From positions 1 to 64,000 of IMG/VR virus record IMGVR_UViG_3300022602_000075: a stretch of DNA of 64,000 nt, one strand, 5' to 3'. A model generated the notes under the pieces. That model was not told where the DNA came from, made no database searches, and saw only the letters and a program-made list of their open reading frames with translations. Source of the stretch: a virus. Each line of letters begins with the position of its first letter. The first letter of the stretch is position 1. Below are positions 41,201 to 46,082 of the stretch, one piece after another. A program made the position numbers and the translations under genes.

Positions 41201-42147
41201 TGGGAGGATTAATCGCAGGCAGAGAGTACTTTGTAAATCAAATTGTTCCTGGAACTGGTTTCTATGTCACCGAAACTAGAGGTGGCAACAATCTAGCACT
41301 TACTTCTGATACAGGTGGTGTCAACGTAACACAATGGCAACAAACTAATGTTGACCGTCTATGGGTAACAGTAAATGGGTATCGAGTTCCTTCTTCATCA
41401 CTGCGTTTGAATCCAGGAAATGATCTAAGCATACTAGCAAGTATTAATCCAGGTGACGAAGTAATTATTACTAGTATGGTGCCTTCGGCTACCCCAAATC
41501 AAATGACTTACTACATGAATGTAAATCAACTTGGGGTACCGGTAGTTTACAATGCTAACATGTCTAAAACTTGGTTAGTACGTGGATTAGAAAGTTTAGA
41601 TACAGTAATTTACGTCAACGATGTATCACAAATTACAGAAACTATTGTCCAAAACAATATTGCACCTGCACCAGTTGGAGGAGTAATCAGTATAGGATTG
41701 AATGTAGACAAGAGAACACTAACTAGCGTAACAGTTTACAACAACACAACTGGTCAAACTGTTCCAAGTAGCGCATATAGCGTTCAAATAGTTGACGCAT
41801 CTCCTACTCTGCTAATAACAGGGGGAGTCACTACAGGAAACTACTTGACGATAACTTCAATTCAGGGTAACTTAATCTATATTAACGGAGAACAAATTGT
41901 ATTTGGAGTAGTAGATTTTGCCACTAACACACTTACCCAATTGCAACGTGGAGCAAATGGCACTGCTACACAGACATTAATCGCTCCGTATACTCCTGTA
42001 CTAGGATTGCTGCCCGGCGATCGATTATCTGATACTTACTATAATCAAACTTGGAATCCAATCCCAGGAATCTACAATCTTACTGAGGGCGACCCGCTAC
42101 AGATAGCAGATACTGCCCCTGCTACTTTCTTAAATACGGGGAAATAA
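23299..42147 (+). CDS. giant 6282-residue baseplate/fibre protein (gp7 position)
   Basis: A single uninterrupted frame of 18.8 kb. The first about 150 residues (TLDFLPEIFQTPSNQQFLSA to FNQYYWLPEGPP) form a head domain I have seen in proteins next to gp6. Parts seen by eye: six approximately 50-residue repeats with DGxxWTTP (610-927); long unassigned parts (930-2600); an FG-GAP-like propeller with phrases such as VVIGAPD and IIVGAPFEL (about 2607-3200); four copies of a TTDFT module (2746, 3207, 4492, 5746); and about ten copies of a beta domain with YYVK (4253-6004). In T4 gp7 (1032 residues) follows gp6; here a wedge protein seems fused to a long fibre-like body. It ends 18 nt before the next small gene. 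Base composition is like its neighbours and no stop or frameshift breaks it. Confidence 0.8.
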   Translation: MAKVIRTLDFLPEIFQTPSNQQFLSATLDQLVNPPDLQKLQGFVGNRFGYGVNANDYYVTEPDATRTNYQLDPGVVFTKPGTSTATDFISYPGILNAINAAGGLANNNSRLFNSQFYSWDSFTNLDPLINFNQYYWLPEGPPAVTVAAATVFSAEDYVVTAEANGYNISVLGSDTGSINPTITLLRGGVYNFYVNQSTQFWIQGLPGVQGIDPTNPNQSVRQIYGVGNNGAETGIVTFTVPPANAQQQYILPGNNLVSLVSNIPYENLNGQLVSTIKNIDGVTSLNGMTVMFYDTGTPVNTNFYKIAYVGDPNNPTISLSVVSAIPVNQNINVVYGNTYGGLTFYLDNSNNIEQLPYISAPLDTLYYQDGSDPTRVGMIRLIESNVTNQLDINTQVLGQKNFTSTNGVVFTNGLKVQFNGDVVPSSYLTGQYYVQGVGTAIELLPVSDFIVSEPFTGDVLTPWDSTNWDIGNFSDTLYIPTYPDYITIARNSINRNPWSRSNRWFHIDVINATAQYNNDPSIATTFARQDNKAARPIIEFYPNLELFNYGSVGVSAVDFIDFRTTDCLNLVAGQPVYYPDVDVYTAYNANVFNPPVPTVGFTTPSPMGSINVANMRAVAISPTGVYVAVGYGTANSALYSVSTDGINWTTPASMNGVVVPAASMNSVTVNSAGLFVAVGGAGYPYYATSTDGINWTTPALMNGSSVYTQMRSVTVNSSGLFVAVGSDGSTYPLYATSTDGTNWTTPAIMNGSTSFAAMQAVTVNSSGLFVAVGYDGNQYPVYATSVDGSTWTTPTPMNGTTNPVRMLAVTVNSSGLFVAIGTDINTGYPVYSTSTTGSNWITPVAMTGSASGIRMTAVSTNYYGLFVAVGYDQNTVDGVAYRPVYSTSLDGSTWTAPAFMNNSIDPANIYGVAVDTIGGFVAVGDSGVSGVVSKSVIQLPSTSTTVTVPVASVTGTLEVGMYINDSQNILPPNTQITSITNHSGVLYIEVSWPNPTVLSGIIGVSLVADPSSNTNYALFPGARVIFAADPAQKAKIFVVNFSTVTQGSPPVITLAEAPDGQIVAGNVAAVIRGYNNQGYSFWYNGTAWVQAQQKITNNQAPLFDVFDSNGISFGNPAYYVGTSFKGSRLFSYAIGTGLADKVLGFPLSYSSVNNIGDISFDVSFNSDTFTYVNSSSPVTENVNTGFVYNTNSLTDHTRLLGWQTAVGPSVQYQVFEFNYVRNYVVPNNAFLLDVAPVASDVEPWPVLEVYVNNVLQPSTNYTVTTTSDSTTVVINIPNQITNTLVQILVLSDQVSKYAFYQIPINLSNNPFNTDITVTNVGDIRRQYASIFNNCPNTTGHVFGSNNYRDLGNLVPYGNVIIQNSASLALPATFLRNLDFNIFDALAYNSKKYVEYKNLIVYTVNSYPFDQRYDPAYVLNTAIDLITAAKDSSQSFFWSDMIPAKAPYASNAYTFKSNLDRTVYPLTQTYNFKTANYNGVLVYLSRTISGLTITKQLVINQDYTVSATAPSLEITIQLLAGDVVTINEYNQTYGSYVPNTPTKLGLYPAFIPEVVLDTGYQQPTYFIKGHDGSYNKLYGDYIPETDTLVDFRDQALLEFEKRVYNNLKLSNTIPIQAYEVTPGFFRTTDYSYDEWLEIYTPGFLNWVGQNKLDYKQQYYNSYNQYTWNYKKTTNKVDNSVIDIGYWRGVYSYFYDTTTPNTTPWEMLGYKNEPSWWTDRYGPAPYTSNNLVLWGDLAAGLDWNNGNPVVIPKAVRNGLLKVLPVDSQGNLISPFQSVVANYYTPSFEANWVVGDDGPVEFSYRRSSSWPFDLMRILALTKPAEFFNLGAWVDNYKYSEEFNQYLVGGRSHLVPNEIPVYGSGTPVTSYINWVVDYRKQYGVDATTTITTLINNLDVRLVYRLAGFSDQNLLNFYIQSTNPNSNNSSLLIPNESYQVLLYSNPPYSVLQYSSVIVQITNQGQYAVFGNSQNSAYFSTLVPKNDGQTSTTKVDSLSVTVPRNFTSTEEMVPYGTIFQTPQAVAIFLASYGAYLEANGATYEYQLGALPINWNQMISEFLYWVQIGWQPGAITTLNPAAYELTINRENQIVQPLSVQGANFVLNQNLYPIKNADLSIIRNGTQFSVTPLNQGDTISYGQFNLSNFENACVFNNTTMFGDTICDLVTGLRQNRLYLRGAKTASWNGTYTASGFIINQNNVVQWDPAAKYTKGQIVKYKNQYWVAQDIIQPSETFQQKYWLLSNYNMIQTGLLPNSSTNSLDSTYYYSNEQSALNTDTNLLCYSLIGYRQRDYAAIADLTDVTQVNVYQNLIKTKGSTNAVSAFKGATLPHGGIDYNVYENWAILSSNFGGVLNNNFVQFKLNAAELSGNPFIVGLTDGVSTTGVEQEVPLYSLYNYNYSSPPTSPNVLPTISQYVPSTLFPDAGYVNFNDVKMSSYFYSQLPTAVNQQGVIIPLTSFYVGDYVWLANYLNQWNVYTPISLGQVVAVTNNLNNTCTVTFSQMHNLKQYDLIAITNFNSAVNGYYTVNNVVDNYQITILLSLTSSSRQLIGQGVGMYLSPQRVTTPSQITNLPLDSSEFVKNTVWVDTNNDGGWAVYQKNINYQLEEEITQPLNDSLSFGSSVVYNSNLGGYLIGDPNLGNVYRYDLNQGTGGYDLFQTLTHAASFGSSMVNEGSIYVISQPTGTPTVYIYTINNSVLSDQLISYQAGITAPSGVTNWGSALALSGDTNWLYISDTGHNKVYVYNKQNILLTAGSFVTGETYTINSIGTTDFTAVGAIENKVGITFIATGAGSGTGTATQSTYKSSAIIDATGFLTTGDNFGYSIATDYYGDTVVIGAPDVDYSTDYQNWGSAYVYERSVQNFIAPYTYPLNSNPAPSFQLAWSPSAVQVSVNSVAVQASEYSISGSTLTYTGSLTAGDIINVSGNVFTKVQTLTTQNNPQVGVQFGLSVDTTAHAGEIIVGAPFELTQQLVEGAVYRFTNGGAEYGQVYGTSPVATTATRTILINGFAATIPSGANAAVAANTINQTNIINITASATSDNKLVISLTNPALAQANEKLLVTALNSSALTELGVNTYTQTQVVLCPHTEGPTQFGTVVKFNESGSFVASAPVGTRYEDTTFDVVDYPDQDTIFDNNTTQFIESFPNAGAVYMFDYLGNYNETLQNPGSFVYAQSVNAPNLTYGPQPRYGTAIDFVSNRVVVGTPNMYNYDISATTLTAGVTYTIVFVGTTDFTAIGAVSNTVGVTFVATGPASGSGFATDGDLVSYGQVISYTNSVGQQDWEVYRQTAPIVDTARIGYMQIFSAQTNNTLVNLDYFDPLQDKLLGAVAENIDVISNNDPASYNNGNVTQRALVWGKEHLGNIWFNTSNVRFVNYHQDDVVYNSKYWGAVFPGSDVAVYTWVASNNPPANYQGPGTPYNTNLYTIETILNASQSAVPVYYFWVRNTSIIFSEQGKTLSDTVLQSYISSPQNSGISYISPILPNVFSVYNSQQYLNGNDSVLNVGYATGVTNDQYHTEYSLIRENYPDDFLPGLPTLANPTPTLLYQKLLYSLSGVDGIGQVVPDPFLPVAVQSGVAARPRQSFFLDRFIALQNYIEFANNVMSKYPITEIRENATYLYAKGPFYDTSNYWEFINWWAPGYDNSIRSSTVVPFYADLSTLSVAPGTIVKVQSNGAGKSEWYILVAGNVWNRIGLQNGTIQFKSSLWNYKDAGFGWGNNFFDTASFDTYPSEETYWIARALTEQIYTNELLAYRNNSLILLFQYIQSESVSSQNYLTWLNKTSLVDVSHNIRQLLPYENYQSDNQDFLAGYLGEALPYHVFIKEFTYVYTGSNTWAGNVIDFDLPAQYNTTIDQFVSPQLVYSNPDNVYTYSPTSLIWQQPEYYQWFTNYGISLTGETNYLIGEITAYLGLGSSVIAVTNASGFPLNGVIMIGEEKIAYSTVNRANNTLTNLVRGYGGTTVSVHFPGENIYIDLPAVLVLNGGRGYTNPPKVTAYIDTSIYPAPSVPAQLEAVMSLDSVVSVNVIDPGNGYAVLPQIIIDYAEQIVFASTNVNVLFSTIQIPTPLLQTGDLVKYEMSPNGQAIGGVENNQWYYINVLQSAPAVVVALYTTYLDAVSDTNRVFFYNQGSGTGHTLNLGAKASAVSTAAPIRENNITLKFDRTSYNSQVSEWTPNAFYGAFFTGDALSQLQTSSSTLPLSSTQPDINSILTSAQGCVFEIVDTGNIQQVEWSSFVRTVSETIASTNAIRLILSSSTLENASGSTVGMVEGMPVQFNGFVGSSGIVPNTVYYVKEVLSLTDFTISATSGGSTLSLSNQVITGAGLNCLVAQVTNTATLTMNYPGIRTATSVTANSIAKRGYITVPLNSIGTGGTKGMYSGLPVFFVGNVFGGVVANQAYYVTTVLDKQNFTISTSADPYTVQVEATNSSTNYVTLNSTTGLSVNDPIVINEMVVEGQAATSFGNIVPSTIYYVSQIIDGFNITISTDYNGSTFVLSTVSSTTTVTAGSFVTGVTYTILDLGTTDFTLIGAASNTIGVVFVATGAGTGTGTATCRSFATLVSQANTALLTTSIGDMTINLSLPVSPGQVNGQLFTLYKTSQEYYPITYTVSNELTGSIVATIAGVNYAAISATYGTANFYVNMPLRVSHNIGNLVTATTYYVTSIGAITVEVTATASSTNRLTCNDTSVLYANMPIVFSGTGLGGITISQTYYVKTIIDSTHFTISTTPSGTVLTLTSDTGSMTGTGDAYITLSTSLGGGNVSLSSDYGPVTYTQTPVTLPDIAVNYLVGGYSVTIVAGGQGMATTNVLTVSGTEVGGVSPANDVTIEVNGVDSQGSIVSLTVTGTVPADSQSKYYLKVTGTNTFEVYADPLMAVPVTGIGFPYTGVKSTTATTVTASNDRVTVADSTIFAVNDSVVFTGEVFTTDIVLGQTYYIKAKPTSTTVTISTLPGGTTLDITANASGSMTMAALGSFAFLYEPFYFNPSIVKFSNQLYRCIVSNNDSEFVYGKWELLDSGDRRINALDRIVGYYKPTVNMPSFTYHETSPLQPGVSSVDFSQLLTGTTYPNSTYLGNPFQPSQQLPLNVKLQDQPFIATLPAVYDVQGSAFTSGFGPEELVPGIVSDNLSMIVNTLPGSNWDPAQYAHDGYNVVSLQFTPAYSTQTVYSFDRAVQVPAQVAVFVINGSTQLSTSIYNSIDYTVDWVNSTVILNSPLAASNTLRIDVYEVGNGYQLVKSSTKRDPIILDPVTGFNGIPLDCNYAGNINNGNGIVRPGTAPIQTNATATISATNSIVVDNVSSFILNSPITFQGSTFGNIVAGTTYYVKTISTVTDSITVSTTYDISTGIAGSTFHLSDAVGSMVCIIETGNGVFWSPPVVYHNGNKLVLGTINFAISTSASTGYITCNSTSGLIANTPIKFSNTMFGGVTPQTTYYISHILDSYKFSISATPGGAPLTLTDAVGGASFITNDYAAALSADGFTAKLVFASLYDPSVDYITYTLFGETVPQYSYTIPETQVFSNITGSSFTLTNYVVEDNPTNAIVEVNGVRQTAAQYTISSLSNTITFNTPPPIGSTVAVTSYNLTDNQYFNTQYGISGSSLSASTTVIVSATTNTVSTYDQNGTVGYDTQLYAENLNTLTLDTGYNTSVFTIGQVIVFSAPTIGGIVAGKNYYIAQIIDSSTFTISELLGGAPIAVTTATGTMTGNLNGITVAAITNISNVISDPLATTTVTGTSSITNLITCASTTNFALNQTVQFEASVISATSIVIGATYRIESLGTTDFTTIGAATNAVGVIFIATGVGTGTGTALLATFGNIDLLGQVYFVKTKDSSTTFSISDQAGNTITLGTDSGSIKAIVGGQPTIRITTGVLNTFEDNTLVRIDGTLGSTQLNNQTFYAKVITTTQFDIYSQPYSPAFGAINSPVTNVSTWLGGGYAWRDGLFTIIDTKATATAPNGLITVNSTTELILGTPVYFTVSGTALGSTIMGGLIAGREYFVNQIVPGTGFYVTETRGGNNLALTSDTGGVNVTQWQQTNVDRLWVTVNGYRVPSSSLRLNPGNDLSILASINPGDEVIITSMVPSATPNQMTYYMNVNQLGVPVVYNANMSKTWLVRGLESLDTVIYVNDVSQITETIVQNNIAPAPVGGVISIGLNVDKRTLTSVTVYNNTTGQTVPSSAYSVQIVDASPTLLITGGVTTGNYLTITSIQGNLIYINGEQIVFGVVDFATNTLTQLQRGANGTATQTLIAPYTPVLGLLPGDRLSDTYYNQTWNPIPGIYNLTEGDPLQIADTAPATFLNTGK
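25130..26090 (+). repeat. six tandem DGxxWTTP repeats in the giant protein
   Basis: Six coding repeats of about 160 nt, each carrying SxDGxxWTTPxxMNG after a VAVGY-like strand. The pattern resembles BNR/Kelch-type propeller blades, so they may form one six-bladed propeller. Confidence 0.75.
31535..40680 (+). repeat. four dispersed copies of a TTDFT/ATGxGTGTG module
   Basis: Copies at about 31535-31680, 32917-33060, 36772-36920 and 40535-40680 encode a 48-residue unit with TYTI, GTTDFT, IGA, NTVGVxFxATG and a Gly/Thr end. The DNA has diverged while the protein is well kept. Copies 1 and 2 lie within or at the edge of the FG-GAP-like region, copies 3 and 4 within the YYVK array, so the unit looks like a movable insert. 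Confidence 0.75.
36055..41310 (+). repeat. array of about ten YYVK beta domains
   Basis: Roughly ten units follow the pattern PVxFxG, FGGIxxGxTYYVK, FTISxxxGGxxLxLT and a final GSM. Spacing is irregular because other sequence, including TTDFT modules, is inserted between them. They likely form a shaft of similar small beta folds. Confidence 0.7.
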
Positions 42148-42152
42148 GTAAT

Positions 42153-42160
42153 GATAAATA
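42153..42160 (+). promoter_or_regulatory. late promoter GATAAATA, 5 nt from an ATG
   Basis: The box ends 5 nt before the ATG at 42166. Predicted leaderless start. Confidence 0.65.
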
Positions 42161-42165
42161 ATTCT

Positions 42166-42318
42166 ATGAACTCGGATAATTCAAAACCTATGAACTTACA
42201 GGCAACCACACCCCAAAGAAAGCCCAATGAATTGGGAACATTGCAATTTTCGTCGCATGTTAAGATCACTGATCCTAACACAAGAGAAGTTTTGGTAGAT
42301 AAGAGGGGTGACAACTAA
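42166..42318 (+). CDS. small unknown protein of the tail region
   Basis: 50 residues: a polar N-terminal half, then a short beta-like end containing HVKITDPNTREVLVDKRGDN. The last part resembles the start of the next protein (YDPNNGEIFVDKKNAINYEN), so it may be a small relative or a cut-down copy of it. The ATG is 5 nt from a late box, and the stop is 1 nt before the next ATG. Unknown role, likely virion. Confidence 0.6.
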   Translation: MNSDNSKPMNLQATTPQRKPNELGTLQFSSHVKITDPNTREVLVDKRGDN

Positions 42319-42319
42319 A

Positions 42320-42946
42320 ATGTCTATTATTAACTTAGCCTATAAAGTAGAAGGTTTTCTAAAGATTTATGACCCAAATAATGGGGAAATCTTTGTAGAC
42401 AAAAAGAATGCTATCAACTATGAAAACATGTCCATAGCCATTGCTAATACTCTTAGTGCCCGCGGTTATGGAGAAATTTACGAAATGGCGTTTGGTAATG
42501 GTGCTGCTTCAGTAGACAATACTGGTGTTATTACTTATTTGCCGCCAAACGTTACGGGTCAGAACGCGGCCCTGTATAACCAAACTTATTCAAAGATCGT
42601 AGATGATAACAGTGTTTTCAACTTAGATCCTACTAGAAACAAAATGACAGTGTATCACACTGCGGGTACAGTATATACTGACATTTTGGTGCAATGTTTG
42701 CTTGATTACGGCGAACCTGCAGGACAAAATGCATTCGACAACAGCACACAAACAGATTCTTCATACGTGTTCGATGAATTAGGATTACTGTCCAATAATG
42801 GTACAGATTCTAACGGAAATGTTTTTACAAGTTTGTTAACTCATGTTGTTTTTCACCCTGTACAGAAGTCTCTGAACAGACAGATACAGATTGACTACAC
42901 AGTTAGAATACAATCGTTGACCAACTTGATTACAACCAGTTCTTAA
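42320..42946 (+). CDS. virion structural protein, unrecognised
   Basis: 208 residues from the ATG at 42320, preceded by AGAGGGGTGA, a strong ribosome site; a GTG at 42308 would add four residues and overlap the gene before. N-terminal GFLKIYDPNNGEIFVDKKNA is followed by a mixed domain with GYGEIYEMAFGNGAASVD and a beta C-terminus (HVVFHPVQKSLNRQIQIDYT). Position between the giant protein and the tail fibre suggests a connector or fibre-base protein. No enzyme motif. Confidence 0.6.
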   Translation: MSIINLAYKVEGFLKIYDPNNGEIFVDKKNAINYENMSIAIANTLSARGYGEIYEMAFGNGAASVDNTGVITYLPPNVTGQNAALYNQTYSKIVDDNSVFNLDPTRNKMTVYHTAGTVYTDILVQCLLDYGEPAGQNAFDNSTQTDSSYVFDELGLLSNNGTDSNGNVFTSLLTHVVFHPVQKSLNRQIQIDYTVRIQSLTNLITTSS

Positions 42947-42948
42947 CA

Positions 42949-42956
42949 GATAAATA
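42949..42956 (+). promoter_or_regulatory. late promoter GATAAATA of the tail fibre gene
   Basis: Lies 21 nt before the ATG at 42978 and overlaps the previous stop region. A GCGGAG sequence in the leader could serve as ribosome site. Confidence 0.65.
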
Positions 42957-42977
42957 AAAAGCGGAGCCACTGCAACT

Positions 42978-45137
42978 ATGTCATATACAATACTTTTAAC
43001 TAATGGTACAGTACTTACAACTATTCCAGACGGTACTATTAATACTACCAGCACATCGCTAGGATTACCCGGCAGAAACTATGCAGGGTATGGTCAGCCA
43101 ATCGACGAAAACTTTGTGTGGCTCACTGAAAACTTTGCAAACACTGCTCCACCGGCTAATCCGCTAGCGGGACAGTTATGGTATAACACTAATAATCAAA
43201 CGCTGTATGTTTGCCCTATTCAAGGAACTACTAGTGCATCAAGTTGGCTAGCACTAACATCAACTTCAAGCGGTGGCACCACAACATTTGGAAATGTAAC
43301 TGTAAACGGAAACATTCAAGCAAACAATGCAACTGTTACTAATTCTATCTCAGCAAATGCTATTACTGTAAATTTTGCTACGGTATCTTCAAATTTAGTT
43401 GCAGGTAACGCGAACATTACAACTGCTAATGTAGGTACATTATACACTAATGCAATTAGTTCAGGTTCTCAATCAACTGCAGGTACTCTGACTGGCGTTT
43501 GGACTGCTAATGGTTCAGGAACAGTTACTTATACTGGACCGCACACTGCTTCAGGTACTTCTTTATATGTCACTGGCGGAAATTTAGTAATCGATCCAGG
43601 TTCAAGCAGTGCAGGCATTAGATCAGATAATTATTACTATGCAAATGGTACTCCAATTCCAATTGGTGGCATATACGGAAATACTCAAGTAGCATCATTC
43701 TTGTCTACGGGTTTTGGTAGTAATACAATCACTACTTCGGGAACTATAACCGCAGGAACTCTCAGCGCAACAGGTACTGTTGTTGCTACAAATATTGGAA
43801 ACATTGCTGCAATAAACTTAACTGGCAGCAGTAGCAATGTGCTGTATGGTAACGGTGTCTTTGCTCCAGCGGCCGGCGGATCAACTTATGGAGACAGCAA
43901 CGTTGTTACTTTACTTGCTGCATTTGGTAGCAACACTATCGTAACTACGGGTAATATTACTGGCGGTAACTTTATAGGAAATGGTAAGGCACTTACAGGT
44001 ATTACAAGTGCAGGCACTGCCGGCGCAGTGAGCATGACTCCTCAAAGCACAGGTACTTACTATCTGCCATTTATTTCAGGTACAACATCAGGAAATTATG
44101 CACTGAACGGGAACGCTAATTTCTCGGCTAACTTAGCAAATGGATATATCACTGCTACTGGATTTGTAGGTAACGGCGCAGCACTAACTGGAGTTGCAGC
44201 CTCGTTCCCTATCACAAACGGCACTTCGAATATTGCAGCACCCGTAGTCAATGGCAACATTAATATAACGGCAGCAGGTAATACGACATTAGTAATTACG
44301 GGCACCGGGGCAAACATTTCCGGTACTTTAAATGCTACAGGCAATGCTAATGTGGGTAATATCGGCGCTGTCATAGGCGTATTCACTAATGTAAAGGGTG
44401 AAGGTGGTAATCTTAGCAACATTCAGGGTAGCAATGTCATTGGCACAGTGGCTACCGCAATTAGTGCTGGTACAGTAACTACTGCTGCTCAACCAGGCAT
44501 TACTTCAGTTGGTACACTAACTTCACTCACCGTATCGGGTGCAATAACAACAAACGGAAACGCAGTAGGTTATTTGGGTATTCCTCAATCAGGTGGAGCA
44601 GGAAAGACTACTTCATACACAACTGTATTGAGTGACTCGGGCACACAGATTTACTACACTGGCGGAAATGCAGCAACAGCGACAACTTGCTCATCCTCAT
44701 CAACTACTTTGACAGTAGGAGGAACTCCACTGACCGGAACGTTTGCTCCAGGAATGCCTATCTTAATTGCATCAGGTACTGGAACATTAGCAACGGGAAC
44801 AACTTATATTGTCAGCCAACTAAGCGGAACTACTGGTGGAGCAGGTACATACCAGTTAAGCCAAGCGCCTACTGTAGCACTAGCATCGGCAACCATCTAC
44901 GGCGGTCCAGTACTGACTATTGCTGCTAACTCTTCAGTTGCATATCCAGTTGGTACAGTACTAACATTCATCAATGATGGTTCTGTTGCTAACTTGCAAG
45001 CAGGGATAACATGTGCTGATAATCTTGTATGGCAGGCTAGTGGCGCCACCGGTACTAGATTCTTGAACCGTTATGGTATTGCTGTAGCAACTAAAGTTAC
45101 GGGAACTAGATGGTTCATTACTGGAGCATTAACTTAA
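42978..45137 (+). CDS. tail fibre protein
   Basis: 719 residues. The first 85 residues (MSYTILLTNGTVLTTIPDGT, GRNYAGYGQPIDENFVWLTE, then PANPLAGQLWYNT) are a fibre attachment domain common in T4-like marine phages. The middle (about 95-540) is Gly/Asn/Thr-rich with repeats like GNFIGNGKALTGI and GYITATGFVGNGAALTGV, as in trimeric fibre shafts. The C-terminus ends with a beta tip (NLVWQASGATGTRFLNRYGI). Host recognition is the expected role; the receptor cannot be read from sequence. The stop overlaps the next ATG. Confidence 0.85.
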   Translation: MSYTILLTNGTVLTTIPDGTINTTSTSLGLPGRNYAGYGQPIDENFVWLTENFANTAPPANPLAGQLWYNTNNQTLYVCPIQGTTSASSWLALTSTSSGGTTTFGNVTVNGNIQANNATVTNSISANAITVNFATVSSNLVAGNANITTANVGTLYTNAISSGSQSTAGTLTGVWTANGSGTVTYTGPHTASGTSLYVTGGNLVIDPGSSSAGIRSDNYYYANGTPIPIGGIYGNTQVASFLSTGFGSNTITTSGTITAGTLSATGTVVATNIGNIAAINLTGSSSNVLYGNGVFAPAAGGSTYGDSNVVTLLAAFGSNTIVTTGNITGGNFIGNGKALTGITSAGTAGAVSMTPQSTGTYYLPFISGTTSGNYALNGNANFSANLANGYITATGFVGNGAALTGVAASFPITNGTSNIAAPVVNGNINITAAGNTTLVITGTGANISGTLNATGNANVGNIGAVIGVFTNVKGEGGNLSNIQGSNVIGTVATAISAGTVTTAAQPGITSVGTLTSLTVSGAITTNGNAVGYLGIPQSGGAGKTTSYTTVLSDSGTQIYYTGGNAATATTCSSSSTTLTVGGTPLTGTFAPGMPILIASGTGTLATGTTYIVSQLSGTTGGAGTYQLSQAPTVALASATIYGGPVLTIAANSSVAYPVGTVLTFINDGSVANLQAGITCADNLVWQASGATGTRFLNRYGIAVATKVTGTRWFITGALT

Positions 45138-45601
45138 TGAGTGGAATACTTTCTGGAGAACTTGCTAGTCTTTCTTACAACCAAACATTTACTATTCAAT
45201 GTGGGTCAGGCACTAATACTGGGCCAAAAACTTTCACTTTCTCTATGTTCGGATGGTGCCCATTTACTTCAACTCCCGGACCTGGCGGAGTTGTACTACC
45301 AGACGCACCAATTGGTAAATTGTTAACTGGTAACCCCGGAACTGGTACGTCCCCTATTGCTGGAATATGGGAATCGCAAAGCGATTCCAGTTTACAAGTT
45401 GACTTGAATATAGCATTCTGGGGTGTATACACCACATCAACTATAAATACGATATCAATTAACGGCACGGTAATATCAGGATCTGGTGGAGGTTTTACAG
45501 GATTGCCTAATAATACTTTTGGTATTACCCGTTGGGTATTAACCGAGTCTACAACCGTTCATCTTAATCTAGCCGGCCCAGTGACTATCATAATAACTTA
45601 G
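45137..45601 (+). CDS. small unknown protein after the tail fibre (possible adhesin tip)
   Basis: 154 residues. The ATG at 45137 overlaps the fibre stop (TAATG), a coupled arrangement. Sequence is Gly/Thr/Ser/Pro-rich and beta-like (NQTFTIQCGSGTNTGPKTFT, later NTISINGTVISGSGGG). Genes coupled to fibres often encode tip adhesins or fibre chaperones; the composition favours a structural piece. No known family recognised. Confidence 0.6.
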   Translation: MSGILSGELASLSYNQTFTIQCGSGTNTGPKTFTFSMFGWCPFTSTPGPGGVVLPDAPIGKLLTGNPGTGTSPIAGIWESQSDSSLQVDLNIAFWGVYTTSTINTISINGTVISGSGGGFTGLPNNTFGITRWVLTESTTVHLNLAGPVTIIIT

Positions 45602-45602
45602 T

Positions 45603-46082
45603 ATGTCAAAATCTATTAAATGCTGGGAATATCCTGGCATATTGGTAATCAAAATCGATTCATCTCCGTGTAATCATAAATTTAATATGCGAGCTGGCGA
45701 TATAAGCTTGGGCGCATTTTATTACGGTAAAATAACTATTGTTGATGCTGCTAGACCGGATATCATAGGACACACATTTACTGATTGGTATGATTTTACA
45801 AAGCCAGAAAATCATAGATTCAATGAGTGGGGTCAATGGATGGTTTGCAGAGTAGAAGACGATGCAGGTTGGAGATGCTTTCACTCAGAGTGCGGTACTT
45901 ACAAGGGCATTGAATTGCTAGTTGTTTCTGAAGATACGATACTTACTGATAAACCTGCTGTAATACTTGATGGCAATTTTTACGATAGTAATAAAGTATA
46001 TGAAGCAATGGACTATGTTGAGCATTCTAACCAACTATCGGGTACAGGGAGGTTAGTTATTTTTCATGAACAACCTGTTTGA
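45603..46082 (+). CDS. unknown protein next to the fibre module
   Basis: 159 residues. It has a mixed sequence with many aromatic residues (FTDWYDFTKPENHRF, EWGQWMVCRVEDDAGWRCFH) and five cysteines, and no membrane segment. It overlaps the next gene by 17 nt and begins 1 nt after the previous stop, so it is part of the same operon. I do not recognise a family. Confidence 0.6.
   Translation: MSKSIKCWEYPGILVIKIDSSPCNHKFNMRAGDISLGAFYYGKITIVDAARPDIIGHTFTDWYDFTKPENHRFNEWGQWMVCRVEDDAGWRCFHSECGTYKGIELLVVSEDTILTDKPAVILDGNFYDSNKVYEAMDYVEHSNQLSGTGRLVIFHEQPV

Noticed and set aside
23299-42147. Several smaller genes instead of one giant protein
   Set aside because: No stop codon occurs in the frame over 18.8 kb and no promoter box with fitting ATG was noticed inside.
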